Shown here: positions 6,349 through 16,890 of the stretch, piece after piece
Layout of the letters: every line of letters begins with the position of its first letter
Position numbering within the stretch: position 1 is the stretch's first letter
Assembly (NCBI GenBank): GCA_052035645.1
Contig: JBPOHK010000170.1
Location: forward strand, 1 to 25,564
Origin: RPQJ01 sp052035645
GTDB lineage: Bacteria > Pseudomonadota > Gammaproteobacteria > Steroidobacterales > Steroidobacteraceae
Reading direction: 5' to 3'
DNA length: 25,564 nucleotides
The notes under the pieces: generated by a model
The model's input: only the letters and a program-made list of their open reading frames with translations
The model's database searches: none
What the model was told of the DNA's origin: nothing
Position numbers and translations under genes: made by a program

Positions 6349-8274
6349 CTATTCCTCTAAAACGTTACGGCCGCGGCTCGCGACTTCGGCGGCAAGCTGC
6401 GAGGCGAGGGTTTCGAGGCCCATCGACCCGAGGTCCTTGCCGCTGCGCGTGCGCACGGCCAACGAATTCGAACCCGACTCGCGGTCGCCCGCGACCAGCA
6501 GGTACGGGACCCGCTGCAGGGTGTGTTCGCGGATTTTAAAGCCGACTTTCTCGTTTCGCAAATCCATTTCGACCCGAAGCCCCTGATTTCTCAGGAATTC
6601 GGTGGCTTTGCGGACGAATTCGGCCTGCCCGTCGGTAATATTCATCACGACCGCCTGGACGGGCGCCAGCCAGGTCGGGAAGCGCCCGGCGTGGTTTTCG
6701 ATCAGGATGCCGATGAAACGCTCCATGGAGCCCAGGATGGCCCGGTGGAGCATGACCGGCCGGTGGGCCGCGCCGTCCTCGCCGATGTACTCGGCCCCGA
6801 GGCGCTCGGGCAGCACGAAATCGACCTGCAGGGTGCCGCACTGCCAGTCCCGGCCGATGGCGTCCCGCAGCACGAACTCCAGCTTGGGGCCGTAGAAGGC
6901 GCCCTCGCCCGGGTTCATGGTGTACTCGATGCCGGCGGCCTCGACCGCGGCCTTCAGGGCGCCCTCGGCCCTGTCCCAGGTGGCGTCGCTGCCGGCGCGC
7001 TTGGCCGGGCGGTCCGAGAACTTGACCCGGACCTCGTCGAAGCCGAAATCCTTGTAGATCGCGAGCAGCAGGCTGCAGAACGCGACCGACTCGGCGTTGA
7101 TCTGGTCCTCGGTGCAGAAGATGTGGGCGTCGTCCTGGGTGAACGCGCGCACGCGCATCAGGCCGTGCAGCGCGCCCGACGGCTCGTTGCGGTGGCAGGC
7201 ACCGAACTCGGCCATGCGCAGCGGCAGGTCGCGGTACGACTTGATGCCCTGACGGAAGATCTGGATGTGGCCGGGGCAGTTCATCGGCTTGACGGCGAGG
7301 ATGCGGTCCTCGGACTCGGCGATGAACATGTTGGGCCGGTAGTTCTCCCAGTGGCCGGACTTCTCCCACAGCACACGGTCGATCAGCTGCGGCGTCTTCA
7401 CCTCGACGTAACCCGCCTCGAGCAGGCGGCCGCGCATGTAGCCCTCGATGGTGCGCCAGAGCTGGTAGCCCTTCGGGTGCCAGAAGACGCTGCCGACGGC
7501 CTCTTCCTGCGTGTGGAAGAGCCCGAGTTCGCGGCCGAGCCGGCGGTGGTCGCGCTTCTCGGCTTCCTCGAGGCGAGTGAGATGGGCCTTGAGGTCCTTC
7601 TCGCTCGCCCAGGCGGTGCCGTAGATGCGCTGGAGCATCTGGTTCTTCGAGTCGCCGCGCCAGTAGGCGCCGGCGACCTTCATCAGCTTGAAGGCGCCGA
7701 GCTTGCCGGTCGACGGCACGTGCGGGCCCCGGCACAGGTCGAACCAGTCGCCCTGCCCGTAGAGGCTGATGTCCTCGTTCGAGGGGATGCCGGCGATGAT
7801 CTCGGCCTTGTAGTGCTCGCCGATCTTGCGGAAGGTCTCGACGGCGGCGTCGCGCGGCATGACGCGACGCTCGACCTTGAGGTCGGCCTTCGCCAGTTCG
7901 TGCATCCTGGCTTCGAACTTCGCCAGGTCTTCCGGCGTGAAGGGCCGGCTGAAGGCGAAATCGTAGTAGAAGCCGTCGTCGATGACCGGGCCGATGGTGA
8001 CCTGCGCATCCGGGTAGATGGACTGCACGGCCTGCGCGAGCAGGTGCGCCGTGGAGTGACGGATGATCTCGAGGCCTTCGGGATCCTTCGCGGTGACGAT
8101 GGCCACCACGGCGTCGCGGTCGATGAGGTGCGAGGTGTCGACCAGCCGGCCGTCCACGCGCCCGGCGAGCGCCGCCTTGGCGAGCCCGGCGCCGATGCTC
8201 GCGGCCAGTTCGGCCACGGTCACGGGCTGTTCGAAGCTGCGTTGGCTGCCGTCAGGCAGGGTGATGACCGGCAT
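6349..8274 (-). CDS. thrS: Threonine--tRNA ligase
   Basis: A 641-residue class II synthetase that charges tRNA-Thr. The N-terminal TGS domain (MPVITLPDGSQRSFEQPVTV) covers about residues 1-62. The editing domain follows, with HSTAHLLAQAV and the Cys-containing DLCRGPHV motif. In the core, the zinc-site Cys is in MNCPGHIQIF, motif 2 is the CHRNEPSGALHGLMRVRAF region and motif 3 is LHRAILGSMERFIGILIE. A C-terminal anticodon-binding domain ends the protein. I chose ATG 8274. A start 25 codons upstream would run into tRNA-Val and add sequence the family lacks. GGGA lies about 9 nt before the ATG. tRNA-Val ends 48 nt upstream with no terminator seen, so a shared transcript is possible. Confidence 0.97.
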   Translation of the reverse strand: MPVITLPDGSQRSFEQPVTVAELAASIGAGLAKAALAGRVDGRLVDTSHLIDRDAVVAIVTAKDPEGLEIIRHSTAHLLAQAVQSIYPDAQVTIGPVIDDGFYYDFAFSRPFTPEDLAKFEARMHELAKADLKVERRVMPRDAAVETFRKIGEHYKAEIIAGIPSNEDISLYGQGDWFDLCRGPHVPSTGKLGAFKLMKVAGAYWRGDSKNQMLQRIYGTAWASEKDLKAHLTRLEEAEKRDHRRLGRELGLFHTQEEAVGSVFWHPKGYQLWRTIEGYMRGRLLEAGYVEVKTPQLIDRVLWEKSGHWENYRPNMFIAESEDRILAVKPMNCPGHIQIFRQGIKSYRDLPLRMAEFGACHRNEPSGALHGLMRVRAFTQDDAHIFCTEDQINAESVAFCSLLLAIYKDFGFDEVRVKFSDRPAKRAGSDATWDRAEGALKAAVEAAGIEYTMNPGEGAFYGPKLEFVLRDAIGRDWQCGTLQVDFVLPERLGAEYIGEDGAAHRPVMLHRAILGSMERFIGILIENHAGRFPTWLAPVQAVVMNITDGQAEFVRKATEFLRNQGLRVEMDLRNEKVGFKIREHTLQRVPYLLVAGDRESGSNSLAVRTRSGKDLGSMGLETLASQLAAEVASRGRNVLEE

Positions 8275-8322
8275 CGGCGTTGGTCCCGTCAAAACTTCAC
8301 GATGACCCAGGTGCCGGGATCG

Positions 8323-8397
8323 TGGTGGGCGCACGTGGGATCGAACCACGGACCCCTACCATGTCAAGGTAGTGCTCTACCGCTGAGCTATGCGCCC
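8323..8397 (-). tRNA. tRNA-Val (anticodon GAC)
   Basis: A full cloverleaf on the minus strand. The acceptor stem is GGGCGCA/TGCGCCC and the T arm carries GTTCGATCC. The anticodon stem CTACC/GGTAG encloses the loop TTGACAT, giving anticodon GAC. The discriminator A and encoded CCA (8325-8323) are present, for 75 nt. Confidence 0.97.
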
Positions 8398-8412
8398 CAC
8401 AAAGAGCCGCGA

Positions 8413-8418
8413 AGGATA
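8413..8418 (-). promoter_or_regulatory. Candidate -10 box for tRNA-Val
   Basis: TATCCT lies on the minus strand 15 nt before the mature tRNA 5' end, followed by a GC-rich discriminator (TCGCGGC). No clear -35 is visible at the right distance, so this is tentative. Confidence 0.35.
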
Positions 8419-8482
8419 CAGCAATCCGCCCCGCCGGCGCTAGGGGGCCGAAAGGCCTCGCAATTCAGTTTCTACCCGCGAT

Positions 8483-9253
8483 TCAGGGCTCTACGACCGG
8501 GGGCCGGCGGTCGCGGGCGGCCGGGTCGAGGCAATTGATGCGCTCGGCCGCCGGCACCCGGCCGTTGTCGAGCCGGCAGGCGAAGCGCTCGCCGAGTTCG
8601 TTGGCCGCGGCCACCATGTCGTCGAACGGTATCGGTCGGGTCGCGTCCGCGCCCTTGCCGCGCTTGAGCACGGCCTCGGCGAGTACGTCGCCGCTCTGGC
8701 TGTCCTGCACCTCGACCTGCAGCGCCACGTCGAGGACATTGAACTTGTCCATGAACGACTGCAGCGCCTTCACCGCCATGTCGACGGCAAAGCCCACCGG
8801 CGTGTAGGCGAGGAGCCGGCGCGACTTCTTCGCGATCTGCAGGTCGGTCACGGCCATGCGCACGTACACGGTCTGCGGCCCCGGCTGTTCGACGATCCCG
8901 TAGCCGCGCTTCTTCAGCGCCGCAATGGTGGTGCCGCGGATCAGCTCGGCGATCGCCTCGATGTCGGCCGGCTTGGCGCCCTTGTAGGGCGAGTCGGGAC
9001 TGAGGAAGACCTCGGGCTGGTCGAACATGACGCTGCGGTACTTCGACGCGCCCGGCCCCACCTGCGGCGCGACGTAGACGTAGTCGTGCCCCGGCGTGCT
9101 GTCCACCGGCTGCAGCCGGCTGTAGTCGGCGAGAAAGGTCTGGCCGGCCCAGGCGTCCTTCGCCTGCGGCGGCGCGGTGCCGGCGCCCGCGACGGGCGCG
9201 AGCGACAGGCCGAGGAGCAACGTGAATGCCGGGAGGTAACTCGACGGGCGCAT
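8483..9253 (-). CDS. DUF3313-family exported protein
   Basis: A 256-residue protein with an N-terminal signal peptide (MRPSSYLPAFTLLLGLSLAP, cleavage likely after VAGA). The mature part resembles DUF3313: QTFLADYSRLQP near the start, then Y-V-AP, a central KKRGYGIVEQPGPQTVYVRMAVTD-type region and QVEVQDSQSGDVLAEAVLKR near the end. Most DUF3313 proteins I know are lipoproteins, but there is no lipobox Cys here, so a soluble periplasmic or outer-membrane-associated form is more likely. Function is unknown. ATG 9253 is favoured by AAGGA 6 nt upstream and by the signal peptide starting there. It lies 56 nt after uvrB and appears to have its own extended -10 promoter. Family call moderate. Confidence 0.8.
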   Translation of the reverse strand: MRPSSYLPAFTLLLGLSLAPVAGAGTAPPQAKDAWAGQTFLADYSRLQPVDSTPGHDYVYVAPQVGPGASKYRSVMFDQPEVFLSPDSPYKGAKPADIEAIAELIRGTTIAALKKRGYGIVEQPGPQTVYVRMAVTDLQIAKKSRRLLAYTPVGFAVDMAVKALQSFMDKFNVLDVALQVEVQDSQSGDVLAEAVLKRGKGADATRPIPFDDMVAAANELGERFACRLDNGRVPAAERINCLDPAARDRRPPVVEP

Positions 9254-9293
9254 GGGCCATCCTTCGCGTCGCAACGCGCGCGACGGCGACGCC

Positions 9294-9302
9294 ATGATAC
9301 CA
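9294..9302 (-). promoter_or_regulatory. Extended -10 promoter for the DUF3313 gene
   Basis: The minus strand reads TGGTATCAT, an extended -10 (TGn plus TATCAT, 5 of 6 matches to TATAAT). It lies just after the uvrB stop and about 40 nt before the ATG. No strong -35 is seen, which is acceptable for an extended -10 promoter. Confidence 0.45.
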
Positions 9303-9309
9303 GCGAATG

Positions 9310-11331
<2,022 letters not shown>

Positions 11332-11351
11332 TGCTGGGACGGCAATCTCGC

Positions 11352-11380
11352 TTGGGGGACGCTCCAGATTACCCTAAAAT
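11352..11380 (+). promoter_or_regulatory. Candidate sigma70 promoter of aspC
   Basis: TTGGGG (11352-11357), a 17-nt spacer and TAAAAT (11375-11380, 5 of 6 matches) lie in the uvrB-aspC divergent gap. Transcription would begin near 11387, about 26 nt before the GTG start. The -35 matches only at TTG. Confidence 0.45.
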
Positions 11381-11412
11381 GCCGGTGTCCCCCCTTCCCC
11401 GGAATCACGCCC

Positions 11413-12600
<1,188 letters not shown>

Positions 12601-12713
12601 GGAAATAGGGGACATTCCTCTTTTTCCAGCCTGAGCGATTCGGACGAAAATCGCGAAAATCGGGGACATTCCTCTTATTCGGCGGGCGCAAGAAGAGGAA
12701 TGTCCCCATTTTC
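12601..12713. repeat. REP/MITE-like element with three copies of a 15-bp motif
   Basis: GGGGACATTCCTCTT occurs at 12608-12622 and 12662-12676 in direct orientation and as its exact reverse complement at 12693-12707. Copies 2 and 3 form a hairpin with 15 perfect pairs. It extends by GAAAAT/ATTTTC past one bulged C, around a 16-nt loop. Copy 1 is flanked by GGAAA and TTTCC. A small GCGATT/AATCGC stem (12635-12654) lies between copies 1 and 2. From memory, such motifs resemble repetitive palindromes linked to REP-associated tyrosine transposases; no transposase is present here. It fills the space between aspC and the tRNA-Asn promoter and could also act as a terminator for aspC. Confidence 0.75.
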
Positions 12714-12742
12714 TTGACTAGCGGGCCCGCAATCCGGACAAT
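12714..12742 (+). promoter_or_regulatory. Sigma70 promoter of tRNA-Asn
   Basis: TTGACT (12714-12719, 5 of 6), a 17-nt spacer and GACAAT (12737-12742, 4 of 6) are followed by a GC-rich discriminator (TCCGCCCC). The predicted start is about 9 nt before the mature tRNA. The spacer contains the perfect palindrome GCGGGCCCGC. The -35 directly abuts the repeat element. Confidence 0.6.
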
Positions 12743-12757
12743 TCCGCCCCCTCCCGT

Positions 12758-12832
12758 TCCGACATAGCTCAGCGGTAGAGCAGCTGACTGTTAATCAGCG
12801 GGTCCGTGGTTCGAATCCACGTGTCGGAGCCA
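12758..12832 (+). tRNA. tRNA-Asn (anticodon GTT)
   Basis: A full cloverleaf with acceptor TCCGACA/TGTCGGA and a T arm carrying GTTCGAATC. The anticodon stem GCTGA/TCAGC encloses the loop CTGTTAA, giving anticodon GTT. The discriminator G and encoded CCA (12830-12832) are present, for 75 nt. It is the only plus-strand RNA gene in the window. Confidence 0.98.
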
Positions 12833-12839
12833 GATCAGG

Positions 12840-12870
12840 AAAAGGGGTTCGCGCGAGCGAACCCCTTTTT
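12840..12870. terminator. Bidirectional rho-independent terminator between tRNA-Asn and gabT
   Basis: AAAGGGGTTCGC (12841-12852) pairs perfectly with GCGAACCCCTTT (12857-12868) around a GCGA loop, with a further A-T pair outside. The 3' side ends in TTTTT on the plus strand and TTTT on the minus strand. It can therefore stop tRNA-Asn transcription rightward and gabT transcription leftward. Confidence 0.9.
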
Positions 12871-12905
12871 CGTCGGTCCCGGCGCAGCGTCCGGGACCCG
12901 CGGAC

Positions 12906-14213
12906 TCAGGCATTGACCGCCTTCGCCACGCCGCCGCCGGTGAGTTCGCGCAGCGCCTCGAGCACGATCCCGAGCCCCTCCTGCAGCAGTTCGTCCGGGA
13001 TCGTCAGCGGCGCCAGGAAGCGGATCACGTTGCCGTAGATGCCGCAGGAAAGCAGCACCACGCCCTTCTCGCCCGCGCGCTTCACCAGTGCCTTGGTCAG
13101 GTCCGCGTCGGGCGCGTGCGGATCGCCGTTCTTCACGAGTTCCATCGCCACCATCGCGCCGAGGTTGCGCACCTCGCCGATCGACGGCAGCGACGCCTGC
13201 GCGGCCTTGAGCGCCCCGACCATCCGGACGCCGATCTGCTCCGCGCGCCGGCACAGGCCTTCCTGTTCGATCGCCTCGAGCACCGCCAGTGCCGCGGCGC
13301 AGGCGATCGGCGACCCGGCATAGGTCCCGCCGAGGCCGCCCGGGCCCGGTGCGTCCATGATCGCGGCCTTGCCGACGACCGCCGCGAGCGGGAAGCCGCC
13401 GGCGAGGCTCTTGGCCATGGTCATCAGGTCCGGCTCGATGCCCGCGTATTCGACCGCGAACATGCGGCCCGTGCGCGCGAAGCCGGTCTGGATCTCGTCG
13501 ACCACCAGCAGGATGCCGTGCTGGTCGCAGAGCTTGCGCAGCGCCTGCAGGAACTCCGGCGGCGCGACGTAGAACCCGCCCTCGCCCATCACCGGCTCGA
13601 TGATGATCGCGGCGACCCGCGACGGCTCGATGTCGAACTTGAACAGGTGCTCCAGCGCATCCAGGCTGTCCTGCACACTGACGCCGTGGTACGCGATCGG
13701 GAACGGCGCGTGGTAGACCTCCGGCGGGAACGGGCCGAAGCCTGCCTTGTAGGGCGCCACCTTGCCGGTGAGCGCCATGGCCATGAACGTGCGGCCGTGG
13801 AAGCCGCCACCGAACGCGATCACGCCCGAACGGCCGGTGTGCGCCCGTGCGATCTTGATGCAGTTCTCGACCGCCTCGGCGCCGGTGGTGACGAAGATCG
13901 CCTTCTTGGGCGTCGGCCCGGGCGCGAGCCGGTTGAGCTTCTCGGCCAGCTCCACGGCATTCGCGTACGGCGTGACCATCAGGCAGGTGTGGCTGAACGC
14001 CTCGAGCTGCTTCGCCACCGCCGCCTGCACGCGCGGGTGCAGGTGGCCCGTGTTGAGCACGGCGATGCCGCTGCCGAAATCGATGTAGCGCCTTCCCTCG
14101 ACGTCCCAGAGCTCGGCGTTGCGGGCCCGCTCGACGTAGACGGGCAGTGCGTTGCCGAGCCCTCGGGCGAAGGCCGCGTCGCGACGGGCCTGCAATTCCT
14201 GGTTCTTCGACAT
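12906..14213 (-). CDS. gabT: 4-aminobutyrate aminotransferase (class III)
   Basis: A 435-residue class III PLP aminotransferase. It would convert GABA and 2-oxoglutarate to succinate semialdehyde and glutamate. The cofactor site is complete: TTGAEAVENCIKIARAHTGR (109-128), FHGRTFMAMALTGK (138-151), VVDEIQTGFARTG with D239, and MAKSLAGGFPLAAV with the Schiff-base lysine K268. Both functional positions match the E. coli GabT numbering. GGAG lies 7 nt before the ATG. galU lies 22 nt downstream in sequence order, that is, upstream in transcription. No succinate-semialdehyde dehydrogenase gene is nearby, so a related omega-amino acid or 5-aminovalerate role is possible. Enzyme class is certain, substrate likely. 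Confidence 0.92.
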   Translation of the reverse strand: MSKNQELQARRDAAFARGLGNALPVYVERARNAELWDVEGRRYIDFGSGIAVLNTGHLHPRVQAAVAKQLEAFSHTCLMVTPYANAVELAEKLNRLAPGPTPKKAIFVTTGAEAVENCIKIARAHTGRSGVIAFGGGFHGRTFMAMALTGKVAPYKAGFGPFPPEVYHAPFPIAYHGVSVQDSLDALEHLFKFDIEPSRVAAIIIEPVMGEGGFYVAPPEFLQALRKLCDQHGILLVVDEIQTGFARTGRMFAVEYAGIEPDLMTMAKSLAGGFPLAAVVGKAAIMDAPGPGGLGGTYAGSPIACAAALAVLEAIEQEGLCRRAEQIGVRMVGALKAAQASLPSIGEVRNLGAMVAMELVKNGDPHAPDADLTKALVKRAGEKGVVLLSCGIYGNVIRFLAPLTIPDELLQEGLGIVLEALRELTGGGVAKAVNA

Positions 14214-14235
14214 GTCTGTCTCCGTGAGTGCCGCG

Positions 14236-15120
14236 TCAGCTGCGCAGCCGGTTGGCCACGAGCCGCGCGAGGTAGGCGGCGAACTGGTCGCCGAGGTTCT
14301 CGTGCTTCAGCGCGAATTCGACGGTCGCCTCGAGGTAGCCGAGCTTGGAGCCGCAGTCGAAGCGCTTGCCCTCGAAGGCGTATGCATAGACAGCCTCGTC
14401 GGCCATCAGCGCCGCGATTCCGTCGGTGAGCTGGATCTCCCCGCCCGCGCCCCGGCCGATGTGCTCGAGCTTGCGGAACACGTCCGGCGTGAGGATGTAA
14501 CGGCCGACCACGGCCAGGGTCGACGGCGCATCCGCGGGCTTCGGCTTCTCGACGATGCGCTCGACCTTCGACAGCCGCACGGTGAGTTCCTGCACGGCGA
14601 CGATGCCGTACTTGTCGGTATGCTGCGGTTCGACGTGCTGCACGCCGAGCACGCTGCCCTTGCGCTCGTCGTAGGCGCGCGCCATCTGGCGCAGGCACGG
14701 CTCGTCGGCATCGATGAGGTCGTCCGCGAGGTGGACGAAGAACGGCTCGTCGCCCACGGCCGGCCGGGCGCACAGCACCGCGTGGCCGAGGCCGAGCGGC
14801 GCGGGCTGGCGGATGTAGATGCAGCTCGCGTAGGACGGCACGATGCCGCGCACGGCATCGAGCAGGTCCTGCTTGCCCTGCTGCGCCAGTTCCTGCTCCA
14901 GCTCGTGGTCCGAGTCGAAGTGGTCCTCGATGGCGCGCTTCGCGTAGCCCGTGATGAACACGAGCTTCTCGGCGCCGGCCGCGAGCGCCTCCTCGGCCGC
15001 GTACTGGATGAGCGGCTTGTCGACGATCGGGAGCATTTCCTTGGGGCTGGCCTTGGTGGCCGGGAGGAAGCGCGTGCCGCGACCGGCCACGGGAAAGACG
15101 GCCGTCCTGATCTTGGTCAT
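14236..15120 (-). CDS. galU: UTP--glucose-1-phosphate uridylyltransferase
   Basis: A 294-residue nucleotidyltransferase that makes UDP-glucose from UTP and glucose-1-phosphate for LPS, exopolysaccharide and trehalose precursors. The N-terminal signature KIRTAVFPVAGRGTRFLPAT, followed by KASPKEMLPIVDKP, spans residues 3-36. The core contains FVHLADDLIDADEP and GAGGEIQLTDGIAALM, and the sugar-binding FDCGSKLGYLEATVEFAL region is near the end. I chose ATG 15120 because MTKIRTAVFPVAG is the family N-terminus; the 22 in-frame codons upstream are not conserved-looking. The ribosome site is weak. gabT follows 22 nt downstream and may be co-transcribed. Confidence 0.96.
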   Translation of the reverse strand: MTKIRTAVFPVAGRGTRFLPATKASPKEMLPIVDKPLIQYAAEEALAAGAEKLVFITGYAKRAIEDHFDSDHELEQELAQQGKQDLLDAVRGIVPSYASCIYIRQPAPLGLGHAVLCARPAVGDEPFFVHLADDLIDADEPCLRQMARAYDERKGSVLGVQHVEPQHTDKYGIVAVQELTVRLSKVERIVEKPKPADAPSTLAVVGRYILTPDVFRKLEHIGRGAGGEIQLTDGIAALMADEAVYAYAFEGKRFDCGSKLGYLEATVEFALKHENLGDQFAAYLARLVANRLRS

Positions 15121-15155
15121 GTGCGATCTCAGCGGCCCGGTCGGGGCCCTCGCCG

Positions 15156-15161
15156 ATGATA
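15156..15161 (-). promoter_or_regulatory. Tentative -10 box for galU
   Basis: TATCAT (5 of 6 matches to TATAAT) lies 35 nt before the galU ATG on the minus strand. No -35 match is visible, so the call rests on the hexamer and its position. Confidence 0.25.
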
Positions 15162-15172
15162 CTGGATCGCGC

Positions 15173-15196
15173 GGCCCCGCCTCCACGCGCGGGGCC
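15173..15196 (-). terminator. GC-rich hairpin between the comEA-like gene and galU
   Basis: GGCCCCGC (15173-15180) and GCGGGGCC (15189-15196) form an 8-bp stem with an 8-nt loop. No T-run follows on either strand, so it is at most a weak terminator or an mRNA stabiliser. It lies just upstream of the possible galU -10. Confidence 0.3.
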
Positions 15197-15240
15197 GGAA
15201 TGAGGCCCGCGGCACGCCGGCCGGGGCCTCTTCCGGGGCC

Positions 15241-15570
15241 TCAGCCCTTGCTGGCCGGCTTCTTCGCCGGCTGCGCCGGCGCCGCGGCGCCGCCCGCCTT
15301 GTCGAGGCGGATGTTGCCGCGGTTCATGTCGAGCACCTTCTGCCCGATGCCCTCGACCTTGAGCAGGTCCTCGGGCGCGCGGAACGGCCCGTTCTTCTGG
15401 CGATAGTCGACGATGGCCTGCGCCTTCGCCCGGCCGATGCCGTCGAGCTCCTTCGCGATGGTCGCCACGTCGGCCGTGTTGACGTTGACCGGACCGGCCA
15501 GCGCGACAGCCGCCGGCAGCAGGCCGACGATCAGGCCCTGGATGAGGGCGCGGGTATCCCTGCGGTTCAT
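15241..15570 (-). CDS. ComEA-like helix-hairpin-helix protein
   Basis: A 109-residue exported protein. Residues 1-26 form a signal peptide (MNRRDTRALIQGLIVGLLPA, cleavage likely after ALA). The mature domain starts VNVNTADVATIAKELDGIGR and carries two helix-hairpin-helix motifs (ELDGIGRAKAQAIVDYR; LLKVEGIGQKVLDMNRGNI), as in ComEA. A flexible Ala/Pro/Lys tail follows. ComEA proteins bind incoming DNA in the periplasm during natural transformation, but short HhH proteins of this type also occur in non-competent species. I chose ATG 15570 because a perfect AAGGAGG (15583-15577) sits 6 nt upstream and the signal peptide begins there. No other competence gene is in the window. Confidence 0.88.
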   Translation of the reverse strand: MNRRDTRALIQGLIVGLLPAAVALAGPVNVNTADVATIAKELDGIGRAKAQAIVDYRQKNGPFRAPEDLLKVEGIGQKVLDMNRGNIRLDKAGGAAAPAQPAKKPASKG

Positions 15571-15687
15571 TGTTCGCCTCCTTGGCTTGGCGTGCCGCGC
15601 CGGGACGGCGTCGGTCACGCAGCCAAGGTAGCGCCGCCCGTCACCGCTGGCGCGCGGGCAATCTCGCCGGTTCGCGCAGATTCGCGC

Positions 15688-16890
15688 TCAGTGTCCCGGC
15701 GAGCCCGGCCGGGCCGCGCGCGGCAGGAACTCGAGCGCCGCGATGGCCCGCGCCGTGTCCCAGGAGTGGCAGCCCGGGCAGTGCCAGAGGAACTGCGAGC
15801 TGTCGATGCCGCACACCCTGCAGCGGTAGCGCGCGTGGCGCTGCACGACGTTGCGCAAGGCCGCCGCGATCGCCCGCACGCGCTCGACGGACAGGTCGGC
15901 CGTGCCCTCGGGCAGGAAGGCCGTCGCGAGGTCGCGCAGGTCGCTGTCGCTCGTCAGCATCGCGCGCACGCAGTCGAGGATGAGCGGATCGTCGTAGTAA
16001 CCGCTCACGATGGCCGCGTACGCCACCTCGGACGGGCTGCCGGCGCCGGAGTGGATGATCGCATCGATGGCCGCGTCGAACGCCTGCTCGTCGCCCGTGC
16101 CGCGCGCGGCCTCCGCCAGCTTCGGCAGCACGACGGCCAGCAGGTGGAAATCCCGTTCCACCACGCCGCGGTAGAGATCCAGTGCCTCGCGCGGCCGTCC
16201 CTCGCGCACCGCCAGGTCGCCGCGCAGGATGGCGCAGCGGCTGAAGCCCGGCTGTTCCCGCTCGGCGCTCGCGAGGTGTTCGCGCGCCGCGGCGTAGTCC
16301 TTCGCGAGCATCGCCTCCTCGGCCATCTCGCAGTAGTAGTGCGCGATCGCGCCCGGCTGGCCGTTCGAGCCGGCCTGCACGAGCCGCTGGTGCGCCGCCG
16401 CCGCCTGCTTCCACTCGTGCTGGATCTCGTAGATGCGCACCAGGTGCGAGAGCGCCACCGCCGGCTCGCGGCCGCGGTCGGCCATGTCGTGGAAGATCTC
16501 CTCCGCCCGGTCGAACAGGCCCGCACGGAAGAAATCCTTGGCGAGTTCGGTGCGGGCCGTCTCGCGGTGCCGCGGATCGAGTCCGGCGCGGTCGACCATG
16601 TGCTGGTGGACCTTGATGGCGCGATCCACTTCGCCGCGCCGCCGGTAGAGACTTCCGAGCGCGAAGTGCGTGTCGACCGTGCTGTCGTCGAGCTCGGCGA
16701 GGCCGAGGAAGACCTCGAGCGCGCGGTCCGACTGGTCGTCGAGCAGGTAGCGCACGCCCTCGAGATAGCGCTCGCGGCGCTTGACGCGACGGCGCTTGCG
16801 CATCAGCGAGCGACCGGCGGTGACGGCCCAGCCGAAGGCCAGCGTGCCGACCAGCGTCAGCCAGAAGCCGTAACCGAGCTCACTCAGCAT
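15688..16890 (-). CDS. lapB: LPS assembly regulator LapB (YciM), TPR and rubredoxin-type zinc domain
   Basis: A 400-residue inner-membrane protein. One N-terminal transmembrane helix (about residues 6-28) is followed by a basic stop-transfer (MRKRRRVKRRERYLEG). TPR-type helix pairs run from about 40 to 335. The C-terminal metal knuckle has C357 and C360 (CRVC) and C371 and C374 (CPGC). In E. coli LapB works with FtsH and YejM to control LpxC levels and balance LPS synthesis. Order and overlap match the family: lapA lies upstream, and lapB starts 11 nt inside it. All domains are present. The ribosome site is internal to lapA. Confidence 0.95.
   Translation of the reverse strand: MLSELGYGFWLTLVGTLAFGWAVTAGRSLMRKRRRVKRRERYLEGVRYLLDDQSDRALEVFLGLAELDDSTVDTHFALGSLYRRRGEVDRAIKVHQHMVDRAGLDPRHRETARTELAKDFFRAGLFDRAEEIFHDMADRGREPAVALSHLVRIYEIQHEWKQAAAAHQRLVQAGSNGQPGAIAHYYCEMAEEAMLAKDYAAAREHLASAEREQPGFSRCAILRGDLAVREGRPREALDLYRGVVERDFHLLAVVLPKLAEAARGTGDEQAFDAAIDAIIHSGAGSPSEVAYAAIVSGYYDDPLILDCVRAMLTSDSDLRDLATAFLPEGTADLSVERVRAIAAALRNVVQRHARYRCRVCGIDSSQFLWHCPGCHSWDTARAIAALEFLPRAARPGSPGH

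Noticed and set aside
8275..8349. Upstream thrS start at 8349
   Set aside because: It would overlap tRNA-Val and add 25 residues not typical of the TGS domain start.
11332..11412. LexA operator in front of uvrB
   Set aside because: The closest match to CTG-N10-CAG, around 11354-11370 on the minus strand, fails at the last triplet, so there is no supportable SOS box.
12601..12713. CRISPR array
   Set aside because: There are only three repeat copies, one inverted, with unequal spacing and no cas genes. The layout is that of a palindromic repeat element.
15121..15186. Upstream galU start at 15186
   Set aside because: The 22 extra residues lie before the conserved MTKIRTAVFPVAG start and cover the likely promoter and a hairpin.
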